Below, one piece after another: positions 42,162 to 49,772 of a stretch of DNA of 64,000 nucleotides; position 1 is the first letter of the stretch; each line of letters begins with the position of its first letter. The translations under genes and the position numbers were made by a program. The DNA is from Aeromicrobium sp. Leaf245 (lineage in GTDB: Bacteria > Actinomycetota > Actinomycetes > Propionibacteriales > Nocardioidaceae), in the NCBI RefSeq assembly GCF_942548115.1, contig NZ_OW824151.1, positions 682,001 through 746,000 on the forward strand. The letters are read 5' to 3'. The notes under the pieces were generated by a model that saw nothing but the letters and a program-made list of their open reading frames with translations, ran no database searches and was not told the DNA's origin.

Positions 42162-42176
42162 GGCTGCTGCTCAACC
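42162..42176 (-). promoter_or_regulatory. Shared leader motif, copy 1
   Basis: On the gene strand it reads GGTTGAGCAGCAGCC and ends 21 nt before the GAF-ANTAR start at 42140. GGTTG and CAGCC can pair (one G-U) around a 5-nt loop. It is identical to the copy before the sigma gene at 47163. Confidence 0.6.
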
Positions 42177-42219
42177 GAGGGGTAGCGAACCACATCGGTG
42201 TGGTCCGACCCACGCCGGG

Positions 42220-42771
42220 TCAGTCCTCGTCGATGAGACCCTCTCGTCGCGCCTCGCGGACGATGCGTCGCAGGTTGTCCAGACGCCCGCAGTCCGCGTC
42301 GATCTGCTGGTTGCGCTCGGTCGCGAAGGCCTCGCCGAGCTTCGCGAGGACCTCGGGACCGAGCTCCTCGCGCGCCGGGTTGAGGATGGTCAGCTCCTCC
42401 TCGGTGAGATGGTGGCTGACGAGCCGGGTCAGCTCCTCGACGGCGTCGTCGAACTTCTGCGTGTCGGTGGCGGCGCACTCCATGACCGCGAGCAGGGCCT
42501 CGTTGCCCTCGGCGTGCTCGTGCTCGCCGTGGTCGGCCTCGTGGGCGTCCACGGCCCGCCGCTTCTTGAGCTGCGGGTACACGTGGCGCTCCTCGGCCTC
42601 GGCGTGGGCGACGTGCAAGGCCGAGAACGCCTGACGCACGGCGTCGCGGTCCGACGCGGTGCTGCGCAGCTGGCGCAGCAGGTCCTCGAAGCGGCGGTGG
42701 TCGTCGAGGATCAGCTCGATGACGTCGCCCGAGACGGGGCGGCCCAGGTCGATGGTGGTGGAGGAGGTCAT
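42220..42771 (-). CDS. Hemerythrin-like HHE-domain protein
   Basis: 183 residues, all helical. Candidate iron ligands are spread as the family expects: DDHRRFED (about 28), HAEAEERHVYP (about 60-70), EADHGEHEHAE (about 83-93) and LVSHHLTEEE (about 116-124). Such proteins hold a diiron site that senses or detoxifies O2, NO or peroxide. The ATG at 42771 has GAGGAGG about 6 nt upstream. It is divergent from the gene at 42847, in the middle of a stress-regulator cluster. Confidence 0.87.
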   Translation of the reverse strand: MTSSTTIDLGRPVSGDVIELILDDHRRFEDLLRQLRSTASDRDAVRQAFSALHVAHAEAEERHVYPQLKKRRAVDAHEADHGEHEHAEGNEALLAVMECAATDTQKFDDAVEELTRLVSHHLTEEELTILNPAREELGPEVLAKLGEAFATERNQQIDADCGRLDNLRRIVREARREGLIDED

Positions 42772-42812
42772 GGCGCGAGCGTAGGCACGCGCGATCGGTC
42801 GCGCACGTCGGC

Positions 42813-42837
42813 GCATGACCCGCCCGGTCCTGGGTAC
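42813..42837 (+). promoter_or_regulatory. SigB/SigF-type promoter
   Basis: GCAT-N15-GGGTAC, with GGGTAC ending 9 bp before the ATG at 42847. Same layout as promoters at 47.25, 49.7 and 52.1 kb. Confidence 0.5.
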
Positions 42838-42846
42838 ATCGCGCCC

Positions 42847-43476
42847 ATGACGACCCGAATCGGACTGGAACAGGGCCGACGATCGGCCCTGGTGCTGAGC
42901 ATCGCTCATGCCGAGGACGTGGCACACCTGCGGGACCTCGAGGACGACCGCGCCACGGACGCCGTGCTGTGCCTGGTGCCGGCCGCTGTCGAGCCGGACG
43001 CCGAGGTGCAGTCCCTCTGGCACCGCGTGGCGGAGCGCCGCTTCGTCGTGGTGCTGCGGTACTCCACGGGGCCCGACGCCCACGCTCGTCGCGCGGGCGG
43101 GGAGCTGGCCGCTCCCGGCGTCCTGGCCGCCATCTCCCGGGTGGCGGCGTGGACGACCGCGCAGGACGCGCCGGGTCTGCGGCTCATGGTCCTGGAGCCC
43201 GCCACGCCCGACGGCGCGAGCGCGGTCCTCGAGGACGAGCCCGAGATGCAAGGTCTGACGATCCACGCGAACGTCGACGTGTGCACGACAACGGAAGGAA
43301 TCACCATGACCATCGCTCCTGACGACCCGTTCGCCGTACCCCAGCCGGACGCGGACCCCGCATCCGACCCGGGAGCCGAGCCCGACGTGCAGCCGATCGA
43401 GCCCGACGATCCGGACGACGTGCCCGAGGTCCCCCTCGAGCCGACGCCGGCCCCCGACGAGACGGGGATCCGATGA
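42847..43476 (+). CDS. Unrecognised protein with acidic Pro/Asp tail; possible internal second start
   Basis: 209 residues. The first ~150 (MTTRIGLEQGRRSALVLSIA) look like a compact alpha/beta domain of unknown family. The last ~56 are extremely acidic and Pro-rich. Within the frame, an ATG at 43306 is preceded by a strong GGAAGGA ribosome site, so the acidic part may also be made alone as a 56-residue protein (MTIAPDDPFAVPQPDADPAS). The upstream start looks leaderless behind a SigB/F-type promoter. The stop overlaps the SDR gene (ATGA). Confidence 0.6.
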   Translation: MTTRIGLEQGRRSALVLSIAHAEDVAHLRDLEDDRATDAVLCLVPAAVEPDAEVQSLWHRVAERRFVVVLRYSTGPDAHARRAGGELAAPGVLAAISRVAAWTTAQDAPGLRLMVLEPATPDGASAVLEDEPEMQGLTIHANVDVCTTTEGITMTIAPDDPFAVPQPDADPASDPGAEPDVQPIEPDDPDDVPEVPLEPTPAPDETGIR

Positions 43477-44330
43477 GTGACGGCTTCCCCGCCCAGCAGC
43501 AGGACCCGCCCGGCAGCACGGGGGCGATGGACCCCCAGCCGGACCACGGCGAGGAGTCCTACGTCGGCCACGGCCGCCTGGAGGGCAAGGTCGCCCTGGT
43601 GACCGGCGGAGACTCCGGCATCGGCCGCGCCGTCGCCATCGCCTACGCCCGCGAGGGCGCCGACGTCGCCTTCACGCACCTGCCCGACGAGGGCGACGAC
43701 GCGGCCGAGACCGGCCGCCTGGTCGCCGAGGCGGGCCGCCGCGTCCTGGCGCTCGAGGCCGACCTGCGCGACCGCGCGGCGTGCGACGACGCGGTCGCCC
43801 AGACCGTCGGAGAGCTCGGCGGTCTCGACGTGCTGGTGAACAACGCCGGCTACCAGATGGCGCGCGAGGAGGGCATCGAGGCGCTGACCGACGAGAACCT
43901 CGACCGTGTGCTGAAGACCAACCTCTACGCCGCGTTCTGGCTGACCCGTGCGGCGGTGCCGCACCTGCGTGAGCGCGGGGGCAACGTCATCAACAACACG
44001 TCGATCCAGGCCTACGAGCCGTCGACGTCGTTGCTGGACTACGCCTCCACCAAGGCGGCGCTCAACAACTTGACCGTGAACCTGGCCGCCGAGCTCGGGG
44101 CCGACGGCATCCGCGTGAACGCGGTGGCGCCCGGCCCCATCTGGACGCCGCTGCAACCCGCCACCCAGCCGGCGGAGAAGATCGAGCAGTTCGGCTCCGA
44201 CACCCCGTTGGGACGCGCGGGCCAGCCGGCCGAGGTGGCGCCTGCCTTCGTGTTCCTGGCGTCGGAGCGCGACGCGAGCTACGTGTCCGGCACGGTGCTG
44301 GGCGTGACGGGCGGCAAGCCGGTCTTCTGA
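43473..44330 (+). CDS. SDR oxidoreductase of the general-stress (YghA/GSP39) type
   Basis: 285 residues with an ~35-residue N-terminal extension rich in Gln/Pro before VALVTGGDSGIGRAVAIAYA. NNAGYQMA, the catalytic Ser in INNTSIQAYEPS and DYASTKAALN (Y-x-x-x-K), and PGPIWTPLQPA complete the pattern of the glucose/ribitol-dehydrogenase-like stress SDRs, which in Bacillus belong to the SigB regulon. It is translationally coupled to the preceding gene. Confidence 0.9.
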   Translation: MSDGFPAQQQDPPGSTGAMDPQPDHGEESYVGHGRLEGKVALVTGGDSGIGRAVAIAYAREGADVAFTHLPDEGDDAAETGRLVAEAGRRVLALEADLRDRAACDDAVAQTVGELGGLDVLVNNAGYQMAREEGIEALTDENLDRVLKTNLYAAFWLTRAAVPHLRERGGNVINNTSIQAYEPSTSLLDYASTKAALNNLTVNLAAELGADGIRVNAVAPGPIWTPLQPATQPAEKIEQFGSDTPLGRAGQPAEVAPAFVFLASERDASYVSGTVLGVTGGKPVF

Positions 44331-44380
44331 CCGGACGGTGCCACGATCGAACGAGAGAACCGAACGACAGGAGGTGCGCC

Positions 44381-44659
44381 ATGCCGGCAGGCAAGGACGC
44401 GAGCGACGAGCCGTCGCTGAAGAACCCCGAGATGTACGAGGCGCTCCGGGACGACGGAGCCTCGAAGGAGAAGGCCGCCCGGATCTCCAACGCGGCCGCC
44501 CGCGATGGCGAGAGGACCGTCGGCAAGCGCGGAGGCGAGTCCGGCTCCTACGAGGACTGGACGGTCGACGACCTGCGCGGCCGGGCCAAGGAGCTCGGTC
44601 TCGAGGGCTACTCGGACCTGCGCAAGGACGAGCTGATCGAGAAGCTGCGCAACCACTGA
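44381..44659 (+). CDS. Small Rho-N-terminal/SAP-like domain protein
   Basis: 92 residues. The first half (KNPEMYEALRDDGASKEKAA, then RISNAAARDG) is a small helical domain seen in many actinobacteria. The second half (YEDWTVDDLRGRAKELGLEG, then YSDLRKDELIEKLRNH) is a Rho-N/SAP-type helix-extended-loop-helix that often binds nucleic acid. AGGAGG lies 7 nt before the ATG. It sits in the stress cluster just after the SDR gene; its exact role is unknown. Confidence 0.82.
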   Translation: MPAGKDASDEPSLKNPEMYEALRDDGASKEKAARISNAAARDGERTVGKRGGESGSYEDWTVDDLRGRAKELGLEGYSDLRKDELIEKLRNH

Positions 44660-44708
44660 GGGACGCCGTCCACCCTGCGGGGGTGGGAACGGCTGGAAGA
44701 CTGTCGGC

Positions 44709-46214
44709 ATGACCGACGGAGAGTCCTCCAGCGCTTTGCCCGCCCCCGGGAGCGGGCCGCCACCGCTGAGCGACCTCGCCGCGGCCGTCCTGGTGTTCGG
44801 ATCGTCCGCCGCGGTGCTGGTGGTCGAGATCGTCGCGCTGCGGCTACTCGCGCCGTACCTCGGCCTCACCCTCGAGACGTCGACCACCGTCATCGGTCTG
44901 GCCCTGGCGGCCATCGCGGCGGGCTCGTGGGCCGGTGGCAGGGCCGCCGACACGATCGACCCGCGCCGGGCCCTCGCGCCGCTGCTCGCGATCTCGGGCG
45001 TCGTCATCGCCGCCACGCCGTTCGCGGTGCGCAGCGTGGCCGATCCCGAGTCCGTGGGGCTGCTGTACCTGGTGGCCGCCGCGACGATCGTGGTGCCGGG
45101 CGCCCTGCTCTCGGCAGTGACGCCGATGGTGACCAAGCTGCTGCTGCGCACCCTCGACGAGACCGGGACGGTCGTCGGTCGGCTCTCGGGCATCGGCACC
45201 GTGGGGGCCATCGTCGGCACGGTGCTGACCGGATTCGTGCTCATCTCGCACGTGCGGGTGAGCGTGATCCTGGTCGGCCTGGGCGTGCTCCTGGCCGCGG
45301 CCGCCGCCGTGCTGGAGCTGCGTCTGCGCGGTCCGGGCTTCGGCCTGCTCGCCGTCGGCGGGGCGGTGCTCGTCGGTGGCACCGCGGCCCTGGCGCCCGG
45401 CGGCTGCGAGGTCGAGACCACCTACCACTGCGCGTCGGTGGAGCCCGGGGGATCCACCCCCGAGGGCCGCCTGCTCGTGCTCGACGGCCTGCGCCACTCC
45501 TTCGTGGACCTCTCCGACCCCGAGTACCTCGAGTTCGCCTATACCCGCGGCTACGCCGCCGTGATCGACGCGATGTTCCCGACGTCGGAGCCGCTGTCCG
45601 CGCATCACCTGGGCGCCGGTGGTGTGACGATGCCCCGGTGGCTGGCCTCGACTCGCCCGGGCACCACGAGCGTGGTCTCGGAGATCGACGGCGGCGTCGT
45701 GCAGCTCGACCGTGACGAGCTGGGGCTGGAGACCAGCGACGCCCTGCAGGTGCGGGTCGAGGACGCCCGGCTCGGCCTGCGCGACGTCGAGCCCGGCAGC
45801 CTCGACCTCGTGGTCGGTGACGCCTTCGGCGGCGTGAGCGTGCCGTGGCACCTGACCACCCGTGAGATGGCCGAGGAGGTGCACGAGGCCCTCGACGACG
45901 ACGGCGTCTACGTGCTCAACGTGATCGACCACGGATCGCTGGACTTCGCCCGCGCCGAGGTGCGGACCGTCCAGGAGCGCTGGCCGCACGTGGCGGTGCT
46001 CGGCTGGCCCGCCGACGGCCCCGGACCGGGCGGCGGCAACATCGTGGTGGCGGCGTCGGAGCGACCGGTCGACGTCGATGCGGTGCGCGCCGGACTGGGT
46101 GAGCGCCAGGTGGGGTGGGAGGTCACCGACGGCGACGACCTCGACGCCTGGGTGGGCGACGCCGCGGAGCTGAGCGACGACTACGCCCCGGTCGACCAGC
46201 TGCTCACCCCCTGA
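44709..46214 (+). CDS. Spermidine synthase-like protein with fused membrane domain
   Basis: 501 residues. About seven hydrophobic helices in the first ~225 residues (ALRLLAPYLGLTLETSTTVI is the family hallmark) are followed by a Rossmann methyltransferase-like spermidine-synthase domain (HHLGAGGVTMPRWLAST, DLVVGDAFGGVSVPWHL). Several fused members exist in actinobacteria; polyamine synthesis is not proven for them. The start is an ATG 10 nt after a GGCTGGAAG segment. No neighbour helps with function. Confidence 0.83.
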   Translation: MTDGESSSALPAPGSGPPPLSDLAAAVLVFGSSAAVLVVEIVALRLLAPYLGLTLETSTTVIGLALAAIAAGSWAGGRAADTIDPRRALAPLLAISGVVIAATPFAVRSVADPESVGLLYLVAAATIVVPGALLSAVTPMVTKLLLRTLDETGTVVGRLSGIGTVGAIVGTVLTGFVLISHVRVSVILVGLGVLLAAAAAVLELRLRGPGFGLLAVGGAVLVGGTAALAPGGCEVETTYHCASVEPGGSTPEGRLLVLDGLRHSFVDLSDPEYLEFAYTRGYAAVIDAMFPTSEPLSAHHLGAGGVTMPRWLASTRPGTTSVVSEIDGGVVQLDRDELGLETSDALQVRVEDARLGLRDVEPGSLDLVVGDAFGGVSVPWHLTTREMAEEVHEALDDDGVYVLNVIDHGSLDFARAEVRTVQERWPHVAVLGWPADGPGPGGGNIVVAASERPVDVDAVRAGLGERQVGWEVTDGDDLDAWVGDAAELSDDYAPVDQLLTP

Positions 46215-46249
46215 CGGTCGCCGAGCGGGTCCTCGCTGCCGCCGGGCCT

Positions 46250-46446
46250 CTCCGGCGGCTGTGCTCTCGCCCGCTGCTGCGTCGCTGTGACCGAGAGTCG
46301 GGTGGGCTCCGACAGGGCCTCGACCGGAGCGGGGGTTCTCGGCCCGGCTGGGTCTGCGGGGCGTGGCCACGATTCTCCATCTGCGCGTGATTCACGCAGG
46401 ATTCTTCCTTCTCGTGGACCGTCCCGCGCGAAGGGAGAATCGCTGA
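46250..46446. repeat. Dispersed repeat block C
   Basis: CTGCTGCGTCGCTGTG is followed by CCGACAGGGCCTCGACCGG (46309-46327), then GGCTGGGTCTGCGGGGCG, CACGATTCTCCATCTG, and a hairpin with GATTCTTCCTTCTCG and CGCGAAGGGAGAATC arms. The whole order matches the reverse complement of 16129-16330 at roughly four bases in five. It fills the gap between the spermidine-synthase-like gene and the convergent sigma gene. No coding sequence is seen. Confidence 0.8.
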
Positions 46447-46506
46447 CCCGCTCTGCCCCGCGCACTGTCGCGAGCTCAGGACCCGCCGGTCTGCGTGCGG
46501 GCGAGG

Positions 46507-47163
46507 TCAGGCCGCGACGTCACCCACCTCGCGGCGCAGCCGCGCCAGCAGAGTCGACAGACGACGTGAGACCTGCATCTGGCTGATGCCGAGCCGGGTC
46601 GCGATCTCGCGCTGGGGCAGCTCGTCGACGAAGCGCCACGCGAGCAGGCGTCGCTCGTCGTCGGTCAGCGTGGTGCGCAACGACCGGACCGTGAGCCAGG
46701 CGTCGACCCGGGCGTACCCGTCCTCCGTGAGGGCCGCCGCTCCGATGCCGTCGTCCAGCGAGTCGGCCGTGAAGCAGCCGCCGGCGGCGAGCGCCTCGCG
46801 CACCTCGGCCACCGTGGCGCCGAGCTGTGCGGCGATCGCCTCGGGACGGTCGGTCCAGGATCCGCCGACGGAGGTCTCCGCCGCGATGCGCGCCTGCAGC
46901 TCCTGGAGACGACGTGGTGGGCGCACGCTCCAGGCGTGGTCGCGGAAGTACCGCTTGATCTCGCCGCGGATGGTGCTGGCCGCGTACGGCGCGAAGTCTC
47001 CGCGGTCGGCGTCGAAGCGCTCCGCCGCCTTGACGAGCGCGAGGCGGGCGACCTGGAGCAGGTCGTCGTCCTCGACGCCGCGGCCGCGGTAGAGGCGAGC
47101 CAGATGTGCCGCGAGTGGCAGATGATCCTGGATGAGCGAGCCCGTGCGCATGGTCTGAGCCAT
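46507..47163 (-). CDS. Group 3 RNA polymerase sigma factor (SigB/SigF-like)
   Basis: 218 residues. Region 2 is HLPLAAHLARLYRGRGVEDD then DLLQVARLALVKAAERFD; region 3 is IRGEIKRYFRDHAWSVRPPR; region 4 has LPQREIATRLGISQMQVSRR. It is a clear SigB/F/G-subfamily member, shorter than its paralogue at 48017. No anti-sigma or anti-anti-sigma gene is adjacent. GGGAGG precedes the ATG by 6 nt, and the leader carries the GGTTGAGCAGCAGCC motif. Confidence 0.9.
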   Translation of the reverse strand: MAQTMRTGSLIQDHLPLAAHLARLYRGRGVEDDDLLQVARLALVKAAERFDADRGDFAPYAASTIRGEIKRYFRDHAWSVRPPRRLQELQARIAAETSVGGSWTDRPEAIAAQLGATVAEVREALAAGGCFTADSLDDGIGAAALTEDGYARVDAWLTVRSLRTTLTDDERRLLAWRFVDELPQREIATRLGISQMQVSRRLSTLLARLRREVGDVAA

Positions 47164-47190
47164 GTCGACCTCCCGAGTCGGGGCGACGAC

Positions 47191-47205
47191 GGCTGCTGCT
47201 CAACC
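47191..47205 (-). promoter_or_regulatory. Shared leader motif, copy 2
   Basis: GGTTGAGCAGCAGCC on the gene strand, ending 27 nt before the sigma-factor ATG at 47163 and upstream of its GGGAGG ribosome site. Confidence 0.6.
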
Positions 47206-47250
47206 TGCTTCCAGCCTGACCCGGGCGTCGACGATCCGCAACCCCGGCAG

Positions 47251-47275
47251 GATTCAGGTGCCCGGCTCCGGGTAC
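47251..47275 (+). promoter_or_regulatory. SigB/SigF-type promoter
   Basis: GATT-N15-GGGTAC, with the -10 ending 9 bp before the GTG at 47285. Confidence 0.45.
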
Positions 47276-47284
47276 GTCCCGCAC

Positions 47285-47947
47285 GTGGACTCCCCAGGAC
47301 AGACTGCCCCCGCCCCGACCGTGCGGACCGTGCCGTTCGGTCCCCTGTCGATCGACGTCGACGACACCGTGCTGCTGCCGCGACCATGGACGTACGCCCA
47401 GTCGCGATGGGCGGCCGAGCTGCTGACCTCCCTTCCCGAGGGTGACGTGCTCGAGCTGTGCTCCGGGGCCGGCCAGATCGGCCTCGCGGCGGTCCACGAC
47501 ACCGGACGCCGACTGGTGATGGTCGACGCGGCTCCCCGAGCCTGTGAGCTCGCCCGCGTGAACGCCGAGCGCGTGACCGAGGACGTGGAGGTCCGCGAAG
47601 GCCAGTTCGACGCCGTGCTCGGCGAGGACGAGCGGTTCGTCCTGGTGGTCGCGGATCCGCCGTGGGTGCCGACGCAGCGGGTGGGTGAGCATCCCGCCGA
47701 CCCGCTCTGGGCGATCGACGGCGGGATCGACGGACTCGAGGTGGCCCGCCGATGCGTCCGGGTGGCGGCCAAGCACCTGGAGCCGACCGGACGGCTCCTC
47801 CTCCAGCTCGGCAGCCGGGAGCAGGTGGAGCTGCTGGAACGGCCCTTCACCTGGGTGGGCCTCGAGGTGGTCGAGGTGCGCGAGGAGGGGCAGGAGGGAT
47901 CGAGCGGCGTGGTGGCGCTCGTGGCGCCCACGACCCGTTCGAGTTGA
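47285..47947 (+). CDS. Class I SAM-dependent methyltransferase (HemK/PrmC-like)
   Basis: 220 residues from GTG 47285. SAM motif VLELCSGAGQIGLAAV, then VMVDAAPRACELARVNAERV, and the catalytic-type DPPWVP (compare NPPY of glutamine/N-methyltransferases). ELLERPFTWVGLEVVEVREE closes the fold. It is shorter than PrmC and lacks its N-terminal helical domain, so the target is uncertain. A GGGTAC element lies 9 bp upstream of the chosen start, favouring it over longer frames. Located between two sigma genes. Confidence 0.72.
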   Translation: MDSPGQTAPAPTVRTVPFGPLSIDVDDTVLLPRPWTYAQSRWAAELLTSLPEGDVLELCSGAGQIGLAAVHDTGRRLVMVDAAPRACELARVNAERVTEDVEVREGQFDAVLGEDERFVLVVADPPWVPTQRVGEHPADPLWAIDGGIDGLEVARRCVRVAAKHLEPTGRLLLQLGSREQVELLERPFTWVGLEVVEVREEGQEGSSGVVALVAPTTRSS

Positions 47948-47980
47948 ACGACCTCCCGAACCGTGGTTCCGTGGGGGACA

Positions 47981-47996
47981 GGTTGAGTCAGCAGCC
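47981..47996 (+). promoter_or_regulatory. Shared leader motif, copy 3
   Basis: GGTTGAGTCAGCAGCC, one inserted T relative to copies 1 and 2, ending 20 nt before the sigma-factor start at 48017. GGTTG/CAGCC would close a 6-nt loop. Confidence 0.6.
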
Positions 47997-48016
47997 GATC
48001 TCGTTCGACGAGAGGC

Positions 48017-48808
48017 ATGTGCATGACCACCACCCTCCCCGCCCCCACCGCCAGCGCGGTCCAGGATCCCGACGTCGCCACTGGTGAGCGGCTGCGACGA
48101 GCGGCCGAGGCGCCCGCCGACCGACGTCGCGAGCTGCAGAACGATGTCGTGTCCGACTACATCCCCATGGCCGGCCGCCTGGCGCGCCGTTACCGCGGCC
48201 GCGGCATCGCCGACGACGACCTCGACCAGGTGGCGCGCCTCGGCCTCGTGAAGGCGATCCGCCGCTTCGACCCCGAACGTCGCTCCTTCGCCGCCTACGC
48301 CGTGCCCACGGTCCTGGGCGAGCTGCGACGACACTTCCGTGACCGCGGCTGGACCATCCGGCCGGTGCGCTCGCTCCAGGAGCTGCAGATGTCGGTGACG
48401 GCCGCCCGGGACGAGCTGCGCAGCACCGGCACGCACGAGCCGAGCGCCGAGGACGTCGCCGAGCGCCTCGGGATCGGCGTGGCCGAGGTCCGCGAGGCCG
48501 ACGCCGCGCACGACGCCTTCGCGCCCCGGTCACTCGACGTGCCGTCGCCCGCCGACGGCACCTTCGCGCACGAGCGGATCGGAGCGCTCGATCCCGGGCA
48601 CGAGGCGGTCGAGCGGCTCCAGACGGCGATGCCGGCGCTGCGCTCCCTCGACGAGCAGGACCGTCGGCTGCTGCACATGCGCTTCGTCGAGGACCGCACG
48701 CAGCGCGACATCGGCGCTGAGCTCGGGGTCTCGCAGATGCAGGTCTCGCGCCGGTTGACGGCGGTGCTGCAGCGGGTGCGCGAGCGCATCGGACCGCTCG
48801 ACGGCTGA
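48017..48808 (+). CDS. Group 3 RNA polymerase sigma factor (SigB/SigF-like), longer paralogue
   Basis: 263 residues (or 261 from ATG 48023). Region 2 is YIPMAGRLARRYRGRGIADD then DLDQVARLGLVKAIRRFDPE; VPTVLGELRRHFRDRGWTIR and PVRSLQELQ follow; region 4 is RTQRDIGAELGVSQMQVSRR. The same SQMQVSRRL recognition helix is found in the paralogue at 46507, so the two may read overlapping promoter sets. GAGAGG precedes the start. The N-terminal ~40 residues are disordered. Confidence 0.92.
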   Translation: MCMTTTLPAPTASAVQDPDVATGERLRRAAEAPADRRRELQNDVVSDYIPMAGRLARRYRGRGIADDDLDQVARLGLVKAIRRFDPERRSFAAYAVPTVLGELRRHFRDRGWTIRPVRSLQELQMSVTAARDELRSTGTHEPSAEDVAERLGIGVAEVREADAAHDAFAPRSLDVPSPADGTFAHERIGALDPGHEAVERLQTAMPALRSLDEQDRRLLHMRFVEDRTQRDIGAELGVSQMQVSRRLTAVLQRVRERIGPLDG

Positions 48809-48848
48809 CCCCTCGGCGAGGCGCCGGGTTCGTCGGTGCGTCGTCGAG

Positions 48849-48874
48849 GTGTGAGGCAGGCCGATCGCGGGTAG
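48849..48874 (+). promoter_or_regulatory. SigB/SigF-type promoter (weak match)
   Basis: GTGT-N16-GGGTAG, 9 bp before the ATG of the small acidic protein at 48884. Confidence 0.35.
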
Positions 48875-48883
48875 TCCTGGGAC

Positions 48884-49069
48884 ATGAGCACCTTCGGAAG
48901 CAGCCCCCAGTCCGGTCCCGGGACCAACGACCACGCACCGGTCGACCCCGCGACGTCGCCCGACACCGAGCCCGACGCCGACCTTCCCCCAACAGAGCCG
49001 TCGCTCGACGCCTCCGAGCTGGAGGACGACGAGGACGGTGGCGAGGAGGGCGACGACGCGTCGTCCTGA
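48884..49069 (+). CDS. 61-residue acidic, disordered protein
   Basis: Reads MSTFGSSPQSGPGTNDHAPV and ends in a Glu/Asp run (ELEDDEDGGEEGDDASS). There is no fold or family; composition resembles the acidic tail encoded at 43306-43476. Located 75 bp after a sigma gene with a GGGTAG element 9 bp before its ATG, so it may belong to the same stress regulon. Confidence 0.5.
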   Translation: MSTFGSSPQSGPGTNDHAPVDPATSPDTEPDADLPPTEPSLDASELEDDEDGGEEGDDASS

Positions 49070-49115
49070 CCTGGACGGGGCGGCCGGGGAGGGCGGACAC
49101 CCACCCGGCCGCCGG

Positions 49116-49625
49116 TCAGCGCACGAGCGCCCGGGCCGCTGCCTGGGTGTGAGCCTGCTCGAGCCGGTCCTGCTGCGACTCGGCCTGGGCCACGAGGTCC
49201 TCCAGCTCCGCGCGGTCCAGCGCCGGGTGCACGTCGACGACCGACAGCAGCGCCTGCCACCCGGCGCGCTTGCCCGCGACGGCCGTGCGCATCGCCTCGA
49301 GCTCGACGAGGTCGGTCATGTCGGTCCGCTGCGTCAGGGATCCGTTGGGCTTCAGGCGTCCGAGCCGCTCGCCGGCCTGGGCGGCGAGCGTGAGCGCCTT
49401 GGACTCGCCGACACCGAGGTCGTCGGCCATGCGGCGCAACCGGCGTCGCTCGTCCACGAGCTCGCCGTGGATCTCGCGCACCGTGTTCCCGATGTCGGGA
49501 TCGAGCTGCGCGTCGGCGCTGCGGTCGAACAGGTCGATGCCTGCGGCCGAGCCGGCGAGGTGCGTGTGCACGTGGTGCGCGATCGGCGAGCCGCCCGGCA
49601 CGATCGCGGAGATGGGGGAGGGCAT
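49116..49625 (-). CDS. Unrecognised helical protein, candidate stress protein
   Basis: 169 residues, predicted all-helical after a 30-residue N-terminus (MPSPISAIVPGGSPIAHHVH). Charged helices include EIHGELVDERRRLRRMADDL and LDRAELEDLVAQAESQQDRL. No motif is recognised. GGAGCACC precedes the ATG at 49625. A SigB/F-type promoter lies 58 bp upstream, overlapping a matching divergent promoter for the alcohol dehydrogenase. Confidence 0.6.
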   Translation of the reverse strand: MPSPISAIVPGGSPIAHHVHTHLAGSAAGIDLFDRSADAQLDPDIGNTVREIHGELVDERRRLRRMADDLGVGESKALTLAAQAGERLGRLKPNGSLTQRTDMTDLVELEAMRTAVAGKRAGWQALLSVVDVHPALDRAELEDLVAQAESQQDRLEQAHTQAAARALVR

Positions 49626-49682
49626 GGGTGCTCCTTCGGGGCGGGCGTTGTCCCGCTCGTGGTCGAGGTCTGTGCCCAGCAT

Positions 49683-49735
49683 GTACCCGCTCCCGGTCGG
49701 GCCATGCCACGCATGGTCTCGCGCCCGGCGGGTAC
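49683..49735. promoter_or_regulatory. Divergent pair of SigB/SigF-type promoters
   Basis: Minus strand: GCAT (49707-49704), 15 bp, GGGTAC (49688-49683), for the gene at 49625. Plus strand: GCAT (49711-49714), 15 bp, GGGTAC (49730-49735), for the dehydrogenase at 49773. The two -35 boxes are only 3 bp apart, back to back. Confidence 0.6.
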
Positions 49736-49772
49736 GCGTCGGAGGAACACCACCGACGCGAGGAGGACGACC

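Noticed and set aside
42162..42176. Shared leader motif as a canonical ANTAR target (twin hexaloops with A1 and G4)
   Set aside because: Only one hairpin is visible, loops are 5 or 6 nt, and G at loop position 4 is missing. A link to ANTAR remains a hypothesis only.
46181..46465. Small minus-strand frame in repeat block C
   Set aside because: It lies wholly on the dispersed repeat and has no ribosome site or protein-like composition.
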